Notes under the pieces: model-generated
Seen by the model: only the letters and a program-made list of their open reading frames with translations
Database searches by the model: none
Told to the model about the DNA's origin: nothing
Program-made: the position numbers and the translations under genes
Shown: positions 25,191 to 33,948 of the stretch, piece by piece
Layout: the number at the start of each line of letters is the position of its first letter
How positions within the stretch are numbered: the stretch's first letter is position 1
Assembly: GCA_016784735.1 (NCBI GenBank)
Contig: JADHUC010000055.1
Span: 1 to 44,448, forward strand
Source: Pirellulaceae bacterium
GTDB taxonomy: Bacteria > Planctomycetota > Planctomycetia > Pirellulales > Pirellulaceae
DNA: 44,448 nt
Direction of reading: 5' to 3'

Positions 25191-27779
25191 ATGCCTTCCA
25201 TGTTGAACGAGCCGCCAAACGACGAAAACCACGGGATGAGGCAGCTCGCGTTCTTTCGCCGCCATAGCCTGCTCATCTGCATCGCGGCCTTCGCTTGGCT
25301 GCCGATGACGATGTATGGCGCAAAGGCCGCGTTGGAGTCCATGACTAATGACGTGGGCGATTGGCTGCCGGAGGATTTTCCCCAGACGGAAACCATCCAT
25401 TGGTTCGGGGAGCGTTTTGGCGGCCACGCAATGCTGGTCGTTAGCTGGCCCGGTTGCACTCTTAACGACGAGCGTTTGGACCGGATGAGCGAGGGCTTGC
25501 GGGAGGCCAAAACTACCGTCGATGAAGGGCCCGGAGAACCTCTATTTCTGCAGGTCTTTTCGGGGCGAGACACTTTCGATGAACTGACGGCAAACGGCCT
25601 GCCGCCTGAAGAGGCGGTGGAGAGGATGCGGGGTTGGCTGGTCGGACCTGACGGGGCAGATGATCCACCGACGTGCGCGGTCGTGTTTCTATCGAAAGCA
25701 GGCTGGATCAACCGAACCCCGGCAGTGGAGGCGGTGTACGATGTCGCTCGTTCGATCGGCCTGGACACCGAAGAATTGCGGTTAGGTGGCCCTGCCGCCG
25801 ACAGTGTGGCGATTGATGCTGTCAGCGAACAGTGGCTCCTGCCTCTGTTGGGCATTGCAATCCTGTGCGCAATCGTCATTGCGTGGTTGTGTTTGCGCAA
25901 GATGCGCTTTGTCGCATCCGTCTTCTTCTATGCCTTGTTCGCTTGGGGCGTCTGTCTGTCGATAGTCCGCTGCTGCGGAATCGACATGGACGCCGTCCTG
26001 ATTACCATGCCCTCGCTGGTCTACGTTCTTGCCGTCTCCGCCGCAGTCCACATGACCGGCTATTACGAGAAGGCCGTCGGCGAGGTGGGCCGCATGGACG
26101 CCACGTCACGCGCCCTGAAAGTTGGGTGGGCACCATGCACGGCCGCCGCCGTGACGACTGCCTTTGGAGTGGGTTCGCTGATGATCAGCGAAGTCGTTCC
26201 CGTCCGGCGATTTGGCATCTTCTCGGCGGTGGGGGTCGTGGTCGCCCTGATATTGCTATTCTTGCTCTGGCCCTCGTCGATACAGTGTCTCTTCGGTCGC
26301 AGAAGGCGGCGTGAAGCGGCCGACGAAGCGGTAGCCGACTCCGCCTCGAATGCACCGCGCGAAGGAAGCCGGAGGACCTGGTGGTTGCCGCTTTTTCATC
26401 TTGCCACGACTCGTTGGGGTACCATCCTCCTGTTGTTGGCAATCAGCGCACCGTTGCTCGGCTACGGCGTGTCGAGAGTTCGCACGTCGGTCAGTCTGCG
26501 AGACCTGTTCTCGGCACGTTCGAAGGTCATTCGGAACTACGAGTGGCTGGAATCGAATGTCGGCCCACTGATTCCGGTCGACGTGATACTACGGTTTCCC
26601 GAGCCGGATCCGGAGGACCCTCGCGAGTCTTCGGAACGCGGGCAATCGAGCAGCGCCGAGATGGTCGAGAATGCGAGGCGGTTTCGTGAGCGAGCGCACT
26701 TGGTGGAACGCACCAGGAGACGTATCAACGAGATCCCCGCCGTCGGTGGAACTCTCGCCGGGACTACATTTGCCCCGCTTCCAATCCCACAGATTCCCAC
26801 AGGCCGCACCATTCGGGCGACGGCACGTCGCCGCGTGATCGCGCAGCGAATCCAAGAGAACCGCCAACGCCTGATCGACATACGCTACGTGTACGAGGAG
26901 GGCGAAAAGGAGGGCGAGGATAAAGAGCATCAGATGCGCGAGGAGCTGTGGAGAATTAGTGGACGCGTCAAGGCTCTGGGCGACCTGGAGTATACCTCCT
27001 TCCTCGATCAATTGCAGCGAGAGGTGAACGATTCCCTCCGCGAGGATGATACGGCGGGACGTTTGGGAGTCACTGCCGAAGTCACTGGGGGCGTCTTCCT
27101 GGTGGCCATGGCTCAGGATCAGCTACTTGTCGATTTGAGAAACAGCTTTCTGGTTGCCTTTCTCCTGATCGCCGCTGCCATGATGGTGCTGACGCGGAGC
27201 TTTTCCGCGGGTGTGATTTCGATGGTACCCAACGTGTTTCCAGCCCTTTTGATCTTCGGCGTCATGGGTTGGCTGGATGTAGCCGTTGACGTGGGCTCGA
27301 TGATGACGGCCAGCGTGGCATTGGGCATCGCTGTCGACGATACGTCCCACTTCCTCACCTGGCTTCGGAGGGGCCTCGACCAAGGGATGTCCAGAATCGA
27401 GTCCATCCGGTACGCGTACGAACAATGTGCCACCGCAATGTTGCAGACCTCCGTGATCTGCGGCTTTGGGATATTGCCTTTTGTGCTGAGTCCGTTCATG
27501 CCCGTGGCGCACTTCGCATTACTAATGTTCATACTTCTGTTCGCTGCCATAGCGGGCAATCTACTGCTGCTGGCGGCGGCCTTGGCTTCTCCCGTCGGAC
27601 GATTGCTGGGGGCCGAACCAAAGAAGTTGGCCCCTGAGAACCTGGACGCAATCCGGGCCCCTAGTACCACGGCAGAGACAATCCAATCCACGTGCCCTAC
27701 GATGGCTTCCGACGGCAGCGCGAAAGGAATCAGAGCCAGTTCGCGCGTCATCGGTTCAAACTCGCGTAATCCGTCGTAG
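25191..27779 (+). CDS. MMPL-type RND superfamily exporter
   Basis: 862 residues. Each half has one leading helix, a periplasmic lobe and a bundle of further helices, the MMPL/HpnN arrangement. The first bundle starts near residue 215 (LLPLLGIAILCAIVIAWL) with VYVLAVSAAVHMTGYY. The second repeats it with MMTASVALGIAVDDTSHFLTW, where the paired Asp residues are in the expected proton-relay helix. A charged Arg/Glu-rich insert lies in the second periplasmic lobe. Relatives move lipids, hopanoids or glycolipids across the inner membrane. It heads a probable operon with rmlB and rmlA, so export of an acylated glycan is likely. ATG codons at 25191, 25200 and 25236 are possible starts. Confidence 0.88.
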   Translation: MPSMLNEPPNDENHGMRQLAFFRRHSLLICIAAFAWLPMTMYGAKAALESMTNDVGDWLPEDFPQTETIHWFGERFGGHAMLVVSWPGCTLNDERLDRMSEGLREAKTTVDEGPGEPLFLQVFSGRDTFDELTANGLPPEEAVERMRGWLVGPDGADDPPTCAVVFLSKAGWINRTPAVEAVYDVARSIGLDTEELRLGGPAADSVAIDAVSEQWLLPLLGIAILCAIVIAWLCLRKMRFVASVFFYALFAWGVCLSIVRCCGIDMDAVLITMPSLVYVLAVSAAVHMTGYYEKAVGEVGRMDATSRALKVGWAPCTAAAVTTAFGVGSLMISEVVPVRRFGIFSAVGVVVALILLFLLWPSSIQCLFGRRRRREAADEAVADSASNAPREGSRRTWWLPLFHLATTRWGTILLLLAISAPLLGYGVSRVRTSVSLRDLFSARSKVIRNYEWLESNVGPLIPVDVILRFPEPDPEDPRESSERGQSSSAEMVENARRFRERAHLVERTRRRINEIPAVGGTLAGTTFAPLPIPQIPTGRTIRATARRRVIAQRIQENRQRLIDIRYVYEEGEKEGEDKEHQMREELWRISGRVKALGDLEYTSFLDQLQREVNDSLREDDTAGRLGVTAEVTGGVFLVAMAQDQLLVDLRNSFLVAFLLIAAAMMVLTRSFSAGVISMVPNVFPALLIFGVMGWLDVAVDVGSMMTASVALGIAVDDTSHFLTWLRRGLDQGMSRIESIRYAYEQCATAMLQTSVICGFGILPFVLSPFMPVAHFALLMFILLFAAIAGNLLLLAAALASPVGRLLGAEPKKLAPENLDAIRAPSTTAETIQSTCPTMASDGSAKGIRASSRVIGSNSRNPS

Positions 27780-27835
27780 TTGTCTCGAGCAGCACCACTG
27801 CATTGACATTAGACTGATCCACGAGATTGTCGGCC

Positions 27836-28939
27836 ATGTTGCGTGTCGACAGGACAGGCCAACTGCGGAATTATACGAAAGTGAATACAATCCTAGTAAC
27901 GGGCGGCGCGGGATTCGTCGGCAGCAACTTCACTCTGCAGTGGCTTGCCGAGGAGACGTCACGTGTCGTGGTGCTTGACAAACTGACGTACGCCGCCAAT
28001 CTCGATTCTTTGGCACCAATTCAGGACGACACGAGATTCCGTTTCGAGCACGGTGACATCGCCGATCTAGAGCTAACGTCCGACCTGTTGTCCGAGCACC
28101 GTCCCCTTGCCGTGGTCAATTTCGCCGCCGAGACGCACGTCGATCGCTCGATCGACGGGCCCGAACCATTCGTGGCGACGAACGTCGTGGGAGCATGCCG
28201 GCTGCTGGAAACCACGTACCGCTATTGGAGAAAGCTACCTGAGCCGGAGAAGTCTCAGTTCCGTTTTCTGCACATCTCCACCGACGAAGTATACGGCTCG
28301 CTTGGCTCCACCGGCAGATTCTCCGAAGAGACTCCCTATGCGCCGAATTCTCCGTATTCCGCCTCGAAGGCGGCAGCGAATCATTTTGTACGGGCCTATC
28401 ATAGAACGCATGGTATGCCGACATTGACCACGAACTGTTCCAACAACTACGGTCCGAGACAGTTTCCGGAGAAACTGGTACCGCTGATGATCCTGAACGC
28501 ATTGGAAGGCAAGCCGTTGCCCGTCTATGGCGATGGCCAACAAGTGCGGGATTGGTTACACGTGGAGGACCACTGCCGGGCGATCTGCGCAGTTTTGCGC
28601 AGAGGAACGCCAGGGGAGGTCTATAACATCGGCGGTGATTGTGAGCGCACGAACCTGCAGGTGGTCCAGTCCATCTGCAGAATCGTGGACCACTTGCGCC
28701 CCGAACTGCCTCATCACCCCTGCTCGTCACTGATCACTTTTGTGCACGACCGACCCGGGCATGACCGGCGATATGCGATCGACACTACCAAGATCAAAAG
28801 CGAATTGGGATGGCGGCCGGAACACGATATTGAATCGGGGCTGGAACAAACGATAACCTGGTACTTAGAAAACGAAACCTGGGTCCAACGCGCAAGTAGC
28901 GGGTTTTACCGTCGCGAAAGGCTGGGACTTGGCACCTAG
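27836..28939 (+). CDS. rmlB: dTDP-glucose 4,6-dehydratase
   Basis: Extended SDR enzyme converting dTDP-glucose to dTDP-4-keto-6-deoxyglucose. It shows the NAD-binding TGGAGFVGSN, the AAETHVDRSI substrate region, catalytic STDEVYGS and YSASKAAANHFV, NNYGPRQFPEKL and DWLHVEDHC. Length is about 350 residues as in the family. The coding start is uncertain: TTG 27827, ATG 27836 or GTG 27881, the last being closest to the first beta-strand. It lies 15 bases before rmlA and about 55 after the exporter gene. Its product is the substrate of the 2,3-dehydratase encoded at 21552-23012. Confidence 0.93.
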   Translation: MLRVDRTGQLRNYTKVNTILVTGGAGFVGSNFTLQWLAEETSRVVVLDKLTYAANLDSLAPIQDDTRFRFEHGDIADLELTSDLLSEHRPLAVVNFAAETHVDRSIDGPEPFVATNVVGACRLLETTYRYWRKLPEPEKSQFRFLHISTDEVYGSLGSTGRFSEETPYAPNSPYSASKAAANHFVRAYHRTHGMPTLTTNCSNNYGPRQFPEKLVPLMILNALEGKPLPVYGDGQQVRDWLHVEDHCRAICAVLRRGTPGEVYNIGGDCERTNLQVVQSICRIVDHLRPELPHHPCSSLITFVHDRPGHDRRYAIDTTKIKSELGWRPEHDIESGLEQTITWYLENETWVQRASSGFYRRERLGLGT

Positions 28940-28954
28940 GAGTACCCAAGAATC

Positions 28955-29878
28955 ATGACCGAAACCGCTTGCAGGAAAGGCATCATTTTGGCCGGCGGCT
29001 CCGGAAGCCGGCTCTATCCGGTCACCGACGCGGTGAACAAGCATCTGTTGCCCGTGTATGACAAGCCGATGATCTACTATCCGCTGTCGACACTGATGTT
29101 GGCCGGCGTTCGCGACATTCTGTTGATTTCCACTCCTCAGGACTTATCCGGTTTTCAGCGATTATTGGGCGACGGTTCGCGCATCGGGGTGTCTCTGCAA
29201 TACGCGCAGCAGCCCGAACCGAAAGGCTTGGCTCAGGCATTCACGATTGGACGGGAATTTGTCGGCCCCGATCACATGGCGCTGATCCTTGGAGACAACA
29301 TCTTCTACGGCCAGGGTTTTCAGCCAATGTTGCTCGAAGCGGCCACGCGTCACGAGGGGGCGACTGTTTTCGCTTACCCTGTGAAGGACGCCTCCCCGTT
29401 TGGCGTCGCCGAGTTGGACGACCAGAGAAAAGTGTTGTCGTTGGAGGAAAAGCCGGCGCGTCCCAAGTCCAATCTGGCGGTGGTGGGGCTCTACTTCTAC
29501 GATAACCAAGTGGTGGAGATCGCGGCCGCGTTGAATCCTTCCGTCAGAGGCGAACTGGAAATCACCGACGTGAATCTCGAATACCTTCGCCGAGGCCAAT
29601 TACATTGCATTCCCTTTGGCCGCGGCTTCGCCTGGTTGGACACCGGAACCCATGAGTCTCTGTTACAGGCTGGAAACTTCATCGAAACGATCGAAAATCG
29701 GCAAGGCCTGAAGGTCGCTTGTCTTGAAGAGGTAGCCTGCGTGAAGGGGTTCATTAGCCCTCGGCAACTGGAGATGCTGGCGCAGAACATGAACAACGAA
29801 TACGGTTGCTATTTGTCGGATCGGGCCCGAGAAATCGGTGGTCATGGGTCCAGCGTGACCAGCGGAGAACCGGCCTAA
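28955..29878 (+). CDS. rmlA: Glucose-1-phosphate thymidylyltransferase
   Basis: 307 residues. The enzyme makes dTDP-glucose from glucose-1-phosphate and dTTP. It has the nucleotidyltransferase signature [30 protein letters not shown], the metal-binding [19 protein letters not shown] and EITDVN. AGGAG overlapping the rmlB stop at 28938-28942 serves the start. With rmlB it supplies dTDP-4-keto-6-deoxyglucose. rmlC and rmlD are not next to it, so L-rhamnose is not clearly the end product. Confidence 0.95.
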   Translation: MTETACRKGIILAGGSGSRLYPVTDAVNKHLLPVYDKPMIYYPLSTLMLAGVRDILLISTPQDLSGFQRLLGDGSRIGVSLQYAQQPEPKGLAQAFTIGREFVGPDHMALILGDNIFYGQGFQPMLLEAATRHEGATVFAYPVKDASPFGVAELDDQRKVLSLEEKPARPKSNLAVVGLYFYDNQVVEIAAALNPSVRGELEITDVNLEYLRRGQLHCIPFGRGFAWLDTGTHESLLQAGNFIETIENRQGLKVACLEEVACVKGFISPRQLEMLAQNMNNEYGCYLSDRAREIGGHGSSVTSGEPA

Positions 29879-29906
29879 TTCGATCGCTATGTCCGATGTG
29901 AAGGGC

Positions 29907-31262
29907 CTACGAGAAACTGTCCATGTTTTGCTGGATTGTCTGGCGGATCTGATGGGCGTAGGTTTCTAGTAAACCAGAGGAACAGTCTTCCGCTATTGTA
30001 CGGGGGTCGTAGTGCATCAACACGCGCAAGCGGCCTGCATATGTGTAAACGCAAAAGGCAGCATTCAGTAGCGGACGTAACGGGATGACGAAGTCCAGTT
30101 CTTCCAGGGTGACGTTGCCCGAGACAATTCGTCCTTCGTGACGCGGTAATGGCGTTCTAGCCAATACAGGCCCTAGATTTGACAAGCAGCTTGTGGATTG
30201 GCATTTGTCAACCGCTGTGGTTCGCGATAGTCCGCCAGGAATACGACGCGATAGCCCCAGAGAAAAAATGAACGTGTACTGGAGTTCCAGGCGTTTTATT
30301 CTCTGTGTCTGTCGATAGATGCCTTTGAGCAATCGGCTGGGATCAGAGAAGCATCGAGGTTGGCGATCAAGGAAGAACATACTGACAGAATTCGCCATAG
30401 GCATTGATTGGTCGTTCGGTGTTCTAAGATTCATCGGTACGGAAAGGCGTAGCCAGTCTCGGTCATGTCCAATGTTATTGGCCTTCCGCCAAGTTCCTAT
30501 GGCCAAGAATAGATCCCGAGCCAACAGATCGTTTACCGTAACCTTCTGCGATTTGGCAGTGCCGATCAGAGCTTTCGTTTCGTTTGAATTCAGATCAAAT
30601 GCCTGTGGATTGGGAAACGTCGCCGGTGGAACCGTTTCGTCGATGTCGGCATCTGCCTGTGCCAACGGAACTGCCGAGTGCATTACGAATTTCCTGACAC
30701 CGTGTAGTCCAATGGCCTGCTTGTGAGACATTCTGAGGAACTTCCATGCGTTCAGCCCTGGCGCTCCGCGTCCAGCCAACCGGTTCGTTGCCAATTCGGG
30801 AAGCGAGTCGACAGGATCGGTGATTCCTTGGTTAAGTGCGTAACCGATGAGCAGATCTTCGAATACCTTGCTCATGCCGATCGCATCAGTACAGCAATGA
30901 TGTGCTTGCAGCACGACGTCATGGCCGTCTTCGCGGTCGACTATCCAAACCCGAGTTCCGGGTTCCTGAGTCAAGTCAATATGGGTTGCTGACGGAAGTC
31001 CGTTCGGATTCGTTTCGGCCTGCCACTGGACGGTCGGAAGCCAATCCGGGTGATCGATCCATCTTGGTCGTCTCTTGCTTTTTCGGTCGATCGTTGCTCG
31101 CAGCAGCGGGTGCCGTTGGACAGCGCTTGCTAATGCGGCTTCAAATGCCTCTCGATCCAAATGCCCGGCGAAACGAAGGCGAAAGACGCCATTCATTGGA
31201 TATGCCGGTCGGTCGTCGTGCAGCATGTATTCTTCGAAACACGTCAGAGGTAGTGGAAACAT
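29907..31262 (-). CDS. Condensation-fold acyltransferase, paralog 2 (HHxCTDA motif)
   Basis: 451 residues, closely related by eye to the product of 23163-24539. HHCCTDA at residues 121-127 is the active-site motif with His122 and Asp126, again with Ala in place of the usual final Gly. SNLGPVL lies near the end. Superfamily members (PapA, WS/DGAT) transfer acyl chains from CoA or carrier protein to hydroxyl groups. The gene is convergent with rmlA, only 28 bases away. The two paralogs thus bracket the exporter-rmlB-rmlA unit, which suggests that two acyl groups or two acceptor positions are modified. Confidence 0.83.
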   Translation of the reverse strand: MFPLPLTCFEEYMLHDDRPAYPMNGVFRLRFAGHLDREAFEAALASAVQRHPLLRATIDRKSKRRPRWIDHPDWLPTVQWQAETNPNGLPSATHIDLTQEPGTRVWIVDREDGHDVVLQAHHCCTDAIGMSKVFEDLLIGYALNQGITDPVDSLPELATNRLAGRGAPGLNAWKFLRMSHKQAIGLHGVRKFVMHSAVPLAQADADIDETVPPATFPNPQAFDLNSNETKALIGTAKSQKVTVNDLLARDLFLAIGTWRKANNIGHDRDWLRLSVPMNLRTPNDQSMPMANSVSMFFLDRQPRCFSDPSRLLKGIYRQTQRIKRLELQYTFIFSLGLSRRIPGGLSRTTAVDKCQSTSCLSNLGPVLARTPLPRHEGRIVSGNVTLEELDFVIPLRPLLNAAFCVYTYAGRLRVLMHYDPRTIAEDCSSGLLETYAHQIRQTIQQNMDSFS

Positions 31263-31375
31263 TGCTTTACCGATCTAGTAGCGACACATCGACTGCCACG
31301 AAAAAAAAGCGACGCCTTTAGCCCGTAGACGGTCGCTGTCGGTTCATTGTCACCTCGTTCGGCCTCAGAAGTGCG

Positions 31376-32752
31376 TTACTGAGGGACTGCATCCTGCCAG
31401 GTGCTTATGGAGGAGTTCACTTTCACGTCCGGAAACTTCTGCTTTACAAACTCCTTCAAGAAAAGGCCCATTTCTCCCATTCTCTTCCGGTACTCCAAAT
31501 ACTGAGTTCCTATGCGGTGTTCAGCGGGCTCAGGATCCTCCAGCATCCTGTCCGCAGTATCGCGAATACGTAGCGCCAAACCTTCGTCGGAAACACCAAA
31601 ACAAGATTGGTCTCGCATCCCCAGCTCCTCAAATACGTTGCACAACCGCTCATCCATAGATACGGCAATCGCCGGGACACTAGACTGCATGGACAATCCA
31701 CGTGCGTGGTAACGCGAGGTAATTAGTAGCGACAGAGAATTTAGAATTGCGGTTAACTCATAGGTGTTATAATCCACGGACAAATACACTGGCACACTAA
31801 AGGACAATCTTTCCTTTAGTTGTTCACATGCTCTCCGATCCAATGCTTCCATGCCTAGAATAACCACATTCACATTACTCTTTGTTCTCAATTCTTCTAC
31901 CGCTTGCGCCAAATTGCTGATGTAATGTTCAAACTGCTTTCTCCTTTCCTTCGAACTCGAAAAATAGAAGAACAAAGCATATTGATCTTCCCAATTTCCT
32001 GTAAACCAGCTTCTTATCCATTTGAAGATAGATATTTCCACAGGCCACCAAAACGGATTGATCGGCGCTATGCCGACTACGCGAGTGCTTGGATCCCACC
32101 CCAAGGCTTTCCACTCATTGCGAAATAACTGTTTCAAATCTCTTCTTACAGGAAAAGACCAAGCAGTATCCGTGCCTACATGACCGCTTAAACCCAGACG
32201 TCGAATGATATCCAGGGAATTCTGTGTGCGAGCGATAAAATAGGTGTCTCTACAGAGCGATGCAGCCACATTTCTTACGTATGCATCCATGTCGCCAGCT
32301 TCTGAACCGTATGCAAGGCATGGTTTGTTCTGTGATCGCATGATGCCGGCAACCAAGCAATAAAGCAGTGTCAGCGCATTTGCAAATTTGCTCTTCAGGG
32401 TGGAGCCTTCGCACAAAATGGCCATATGATACCGACTGCACTCATGTAACACATCAAGGACAATAAGTGCCGGACGTACTTCTATCAAGCGAACAGTTTC
32501 TGTGTATTCTTCTGTGTATTCAGCAAACGCTGCCTTGCTTTTTACCACAAGCCCAATGTCTATGTCTTTTCCGAATAGCAAATGAAGTTGGCGGATTATC
32601 TCTTGGACTCGCGCATCGGCTCCCGTGTTTCTAGTGCCGTTATAGCCAGATAATAGAATGCGTAATCTGTCTCCGTTCTTCCAGTTCTTGCGAGGGTAAA
32701 ACCTGGAGAGAAATGCGACGACGCGAATTATGACAGAAAATAGATAGTTCAC
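31376..32752 (-). CDS. Polysaccharide pyruvyl transferase-family protein
   Basis: 458 residues with a GTG start after an AGGT element. Motifs fit the PF04230/CsaB family: ILLSGYNGTRNTGADARVQ near the N-terminus, a central CEGSTLKSKF, then TDTAWSFP, and VILGMEALDRR. ITSRYHARGLSMQSSVPAIA corresponds to the conserved S-R-x-H region near the C-terminus. Members add ketal pyruvate to cell-surface polysaccharides, and some are GT-B-like enzymes of other specificity. The gene is clearly richer in A+T than its surroundings (a sampled 60-base stretch is 40% GC) and lies against an IS3 remnant, indicating recent acquisition. It may decorate a surface polymer together with the neighbouring deoxysugar genes. 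Confidence 0.8.
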   Translation of the reverse strand: MNYLFSVIIRVVAFLSRFYPRKNWKNGDRLRILLSGYNGTRNTGADARVQEIIRQLHLLFGKDIDIGLVVKSKAAFAEYTEEYTETVRLIEVRPALIVLDVLHECSRYHMAILCEGSTLKSKFANALTLLYCLVAGIMRSQNKPCLAYGSEAGDMDAYVRNVAASLCRDTYFIARTQNSLDIIRRLGLSGHVGTDTAWSFPVRRDLKQLFRNEWKALGWDPSTRVVGIAPINPFWWPVEISIFKWIRSWFTGNWEDQYALFFYFSSSKERRKQFEHYISNLAQAVEELRTKSNVNVVILGMEALDRRACEQLKERLSFSVPVYLSVDYNTYELTAILNSLSLLITSRYHARGLSMQSSVPAIAVSMDERLCNVFEELGMRDQSCFGVSDEGLALRIRDTADRMLEDPEPAEHRIGTQYLEYRKRMGEMGLFLKEFVKQKFPDVKVNSSISTWQDAVPQ

Positions 32753-32865
32753 AATTACCTAAATCCTTGCAGATACTAGACAACCTAAAAGGCGAGGCCT
32801 GTGCAGGTCTTCGGGTTGGTGGTTAATTGCTCCGGCTTCTCAATGTTCAACGCTAGGTATCCTAT

Positions 32866-33290
32866 TGACCTGCCCCCACGGACGGTACCACTCTCTATCC
32901 TAGAGTTAGCATATCATCTTCTCTGAGTAGAATCTCTTGCCGCAAGTTCCGTCTTGCCGATTCGGTCCACGGCGGGATCGCTTCCGGCGCCGGTGGTCGA
33001 TAGCCCAACGAACTACGAGGACGGATCGTATTGTACTCGACGCGCCACCGCTCCATCAGCACTTTGGCCTCCATTAGCATATCAAACGACTCGATGTTCA
33101 AGAACTCGTAACGCAGGGTCCAGTTGAACGACTCGATGTAGCCGTTCTCCCAGGGACTGCCCGGTTCGATGAACAACGTCTTCAGCTCGATCCGCTCCAG
33201 CCACTCGGTCACCTTCTTGGCCGCGAACTCCGGACCGTTGTCGATACGTAGGCAATCTGGCACGCCATGTCGCATGACGTTACGATGGAG
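32866..33290 (-). mobile_element. Truncated IS3-family insertion sequence with transposase remnant
   Basis: The minus-strand frame ending at 32895 encodes the C-terminal half of an IS3-type OrfB integrase core: RIDNGPEFAAKK with the second catalytic Asp, then GSPWENGYIESFN with the catalytic Glu, RWRVEYNTIRPRSSLGY and a typical tail. The first catalytic Asp and the HTH region are missing. The frame upstream (to 33536) does not look homologous. Beyond the stop, TGACCTGCCCCC at 32866 resembles an IS3 terminal repeat. I found no opposite end, so the element is dead. It separates the pyruvyl-transferase gene from the thioester-reductase gene. Confidence 0.78.
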
Positions 33291-33536
33291 CCTCCGCGGG
33301 TGGAGATGGTGCTGGCGTCGCCGCGTGTCTCGTTCTTCGCGATTGGGGGCTATTTTCTTCCAGAGCGGACCAACATGTTGATCTTCTTTCGGCGAGGATA
33401 ACTCTTGTCTCAAAGACGTGTTGGTCACGTAAAGAGGGAAACACGTGATGTCAGAGAAATCTAGCCTCTGACGACCCTTCGAAGCAAGAGATTGTGGACT
33501 CGGCCTTGCGCAAATGGAATTCGGCCGAAGACGCAC

Positions 33537-33948
33537 CTCTTACGGGCTAGCGAAAACGTTAGATTCACGAACGGTCTGACGTGTGGGTAGTCTCGATCGG
33601 TTTTGCGGAGCGTAATGACGAATCGAGGCGTGGCTGTGGACAGCGGTAATACTCTCCGCTCGCGCCGCCATGGTACGGACAACATGGATCCAGCAAGAAT
33701 TCCGGCAAGCAGGGCTGCCACTTGCCCGGAGTGCTGTCTTGCCTTCAAGTTGGGCCAACTTGCCAGCCGACGGTAGGCATGTCTGGAATGGCCGGAGAAT
33801 GAGGTGATAGGTTGCGGTGGCCAAGGACGTGGACGGCCCCTGAATTCCCTATTCAGCCTATTGCCATGGTGCCGTGGACGCAGTAGCATGTAGCGTTTAC
33901 GGAAATCCACGTCACTGGATGACCATCGCGGGGTAGTGCAACGTTGGG
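33537..33948. other. Gap of about 410 bases without a supported gene
   Basis: Overlapping minus-strand open frames run through here, but none shows a motif that I recognise or a ribosome-binding site. Given the adjacent dead insertion sequence, this may be decayed mobile DNA. That is a guess from position only. Confidence 0.4.

Noticed and set aside
23163..31262. The two HHxCTDA proteins as NRPS condensation domains
   Set aside because: No adenylation or carrier domains occur in either protein or nearby; they are stand-alone acyltransferase-sized proteins.
33291..33536. N-terminal part of the transposase frame
   Set aside because: The sequence upstream of the integrase core does not resemble an IS3 OrfB N-terminus and lacks the first catalytic Asp.
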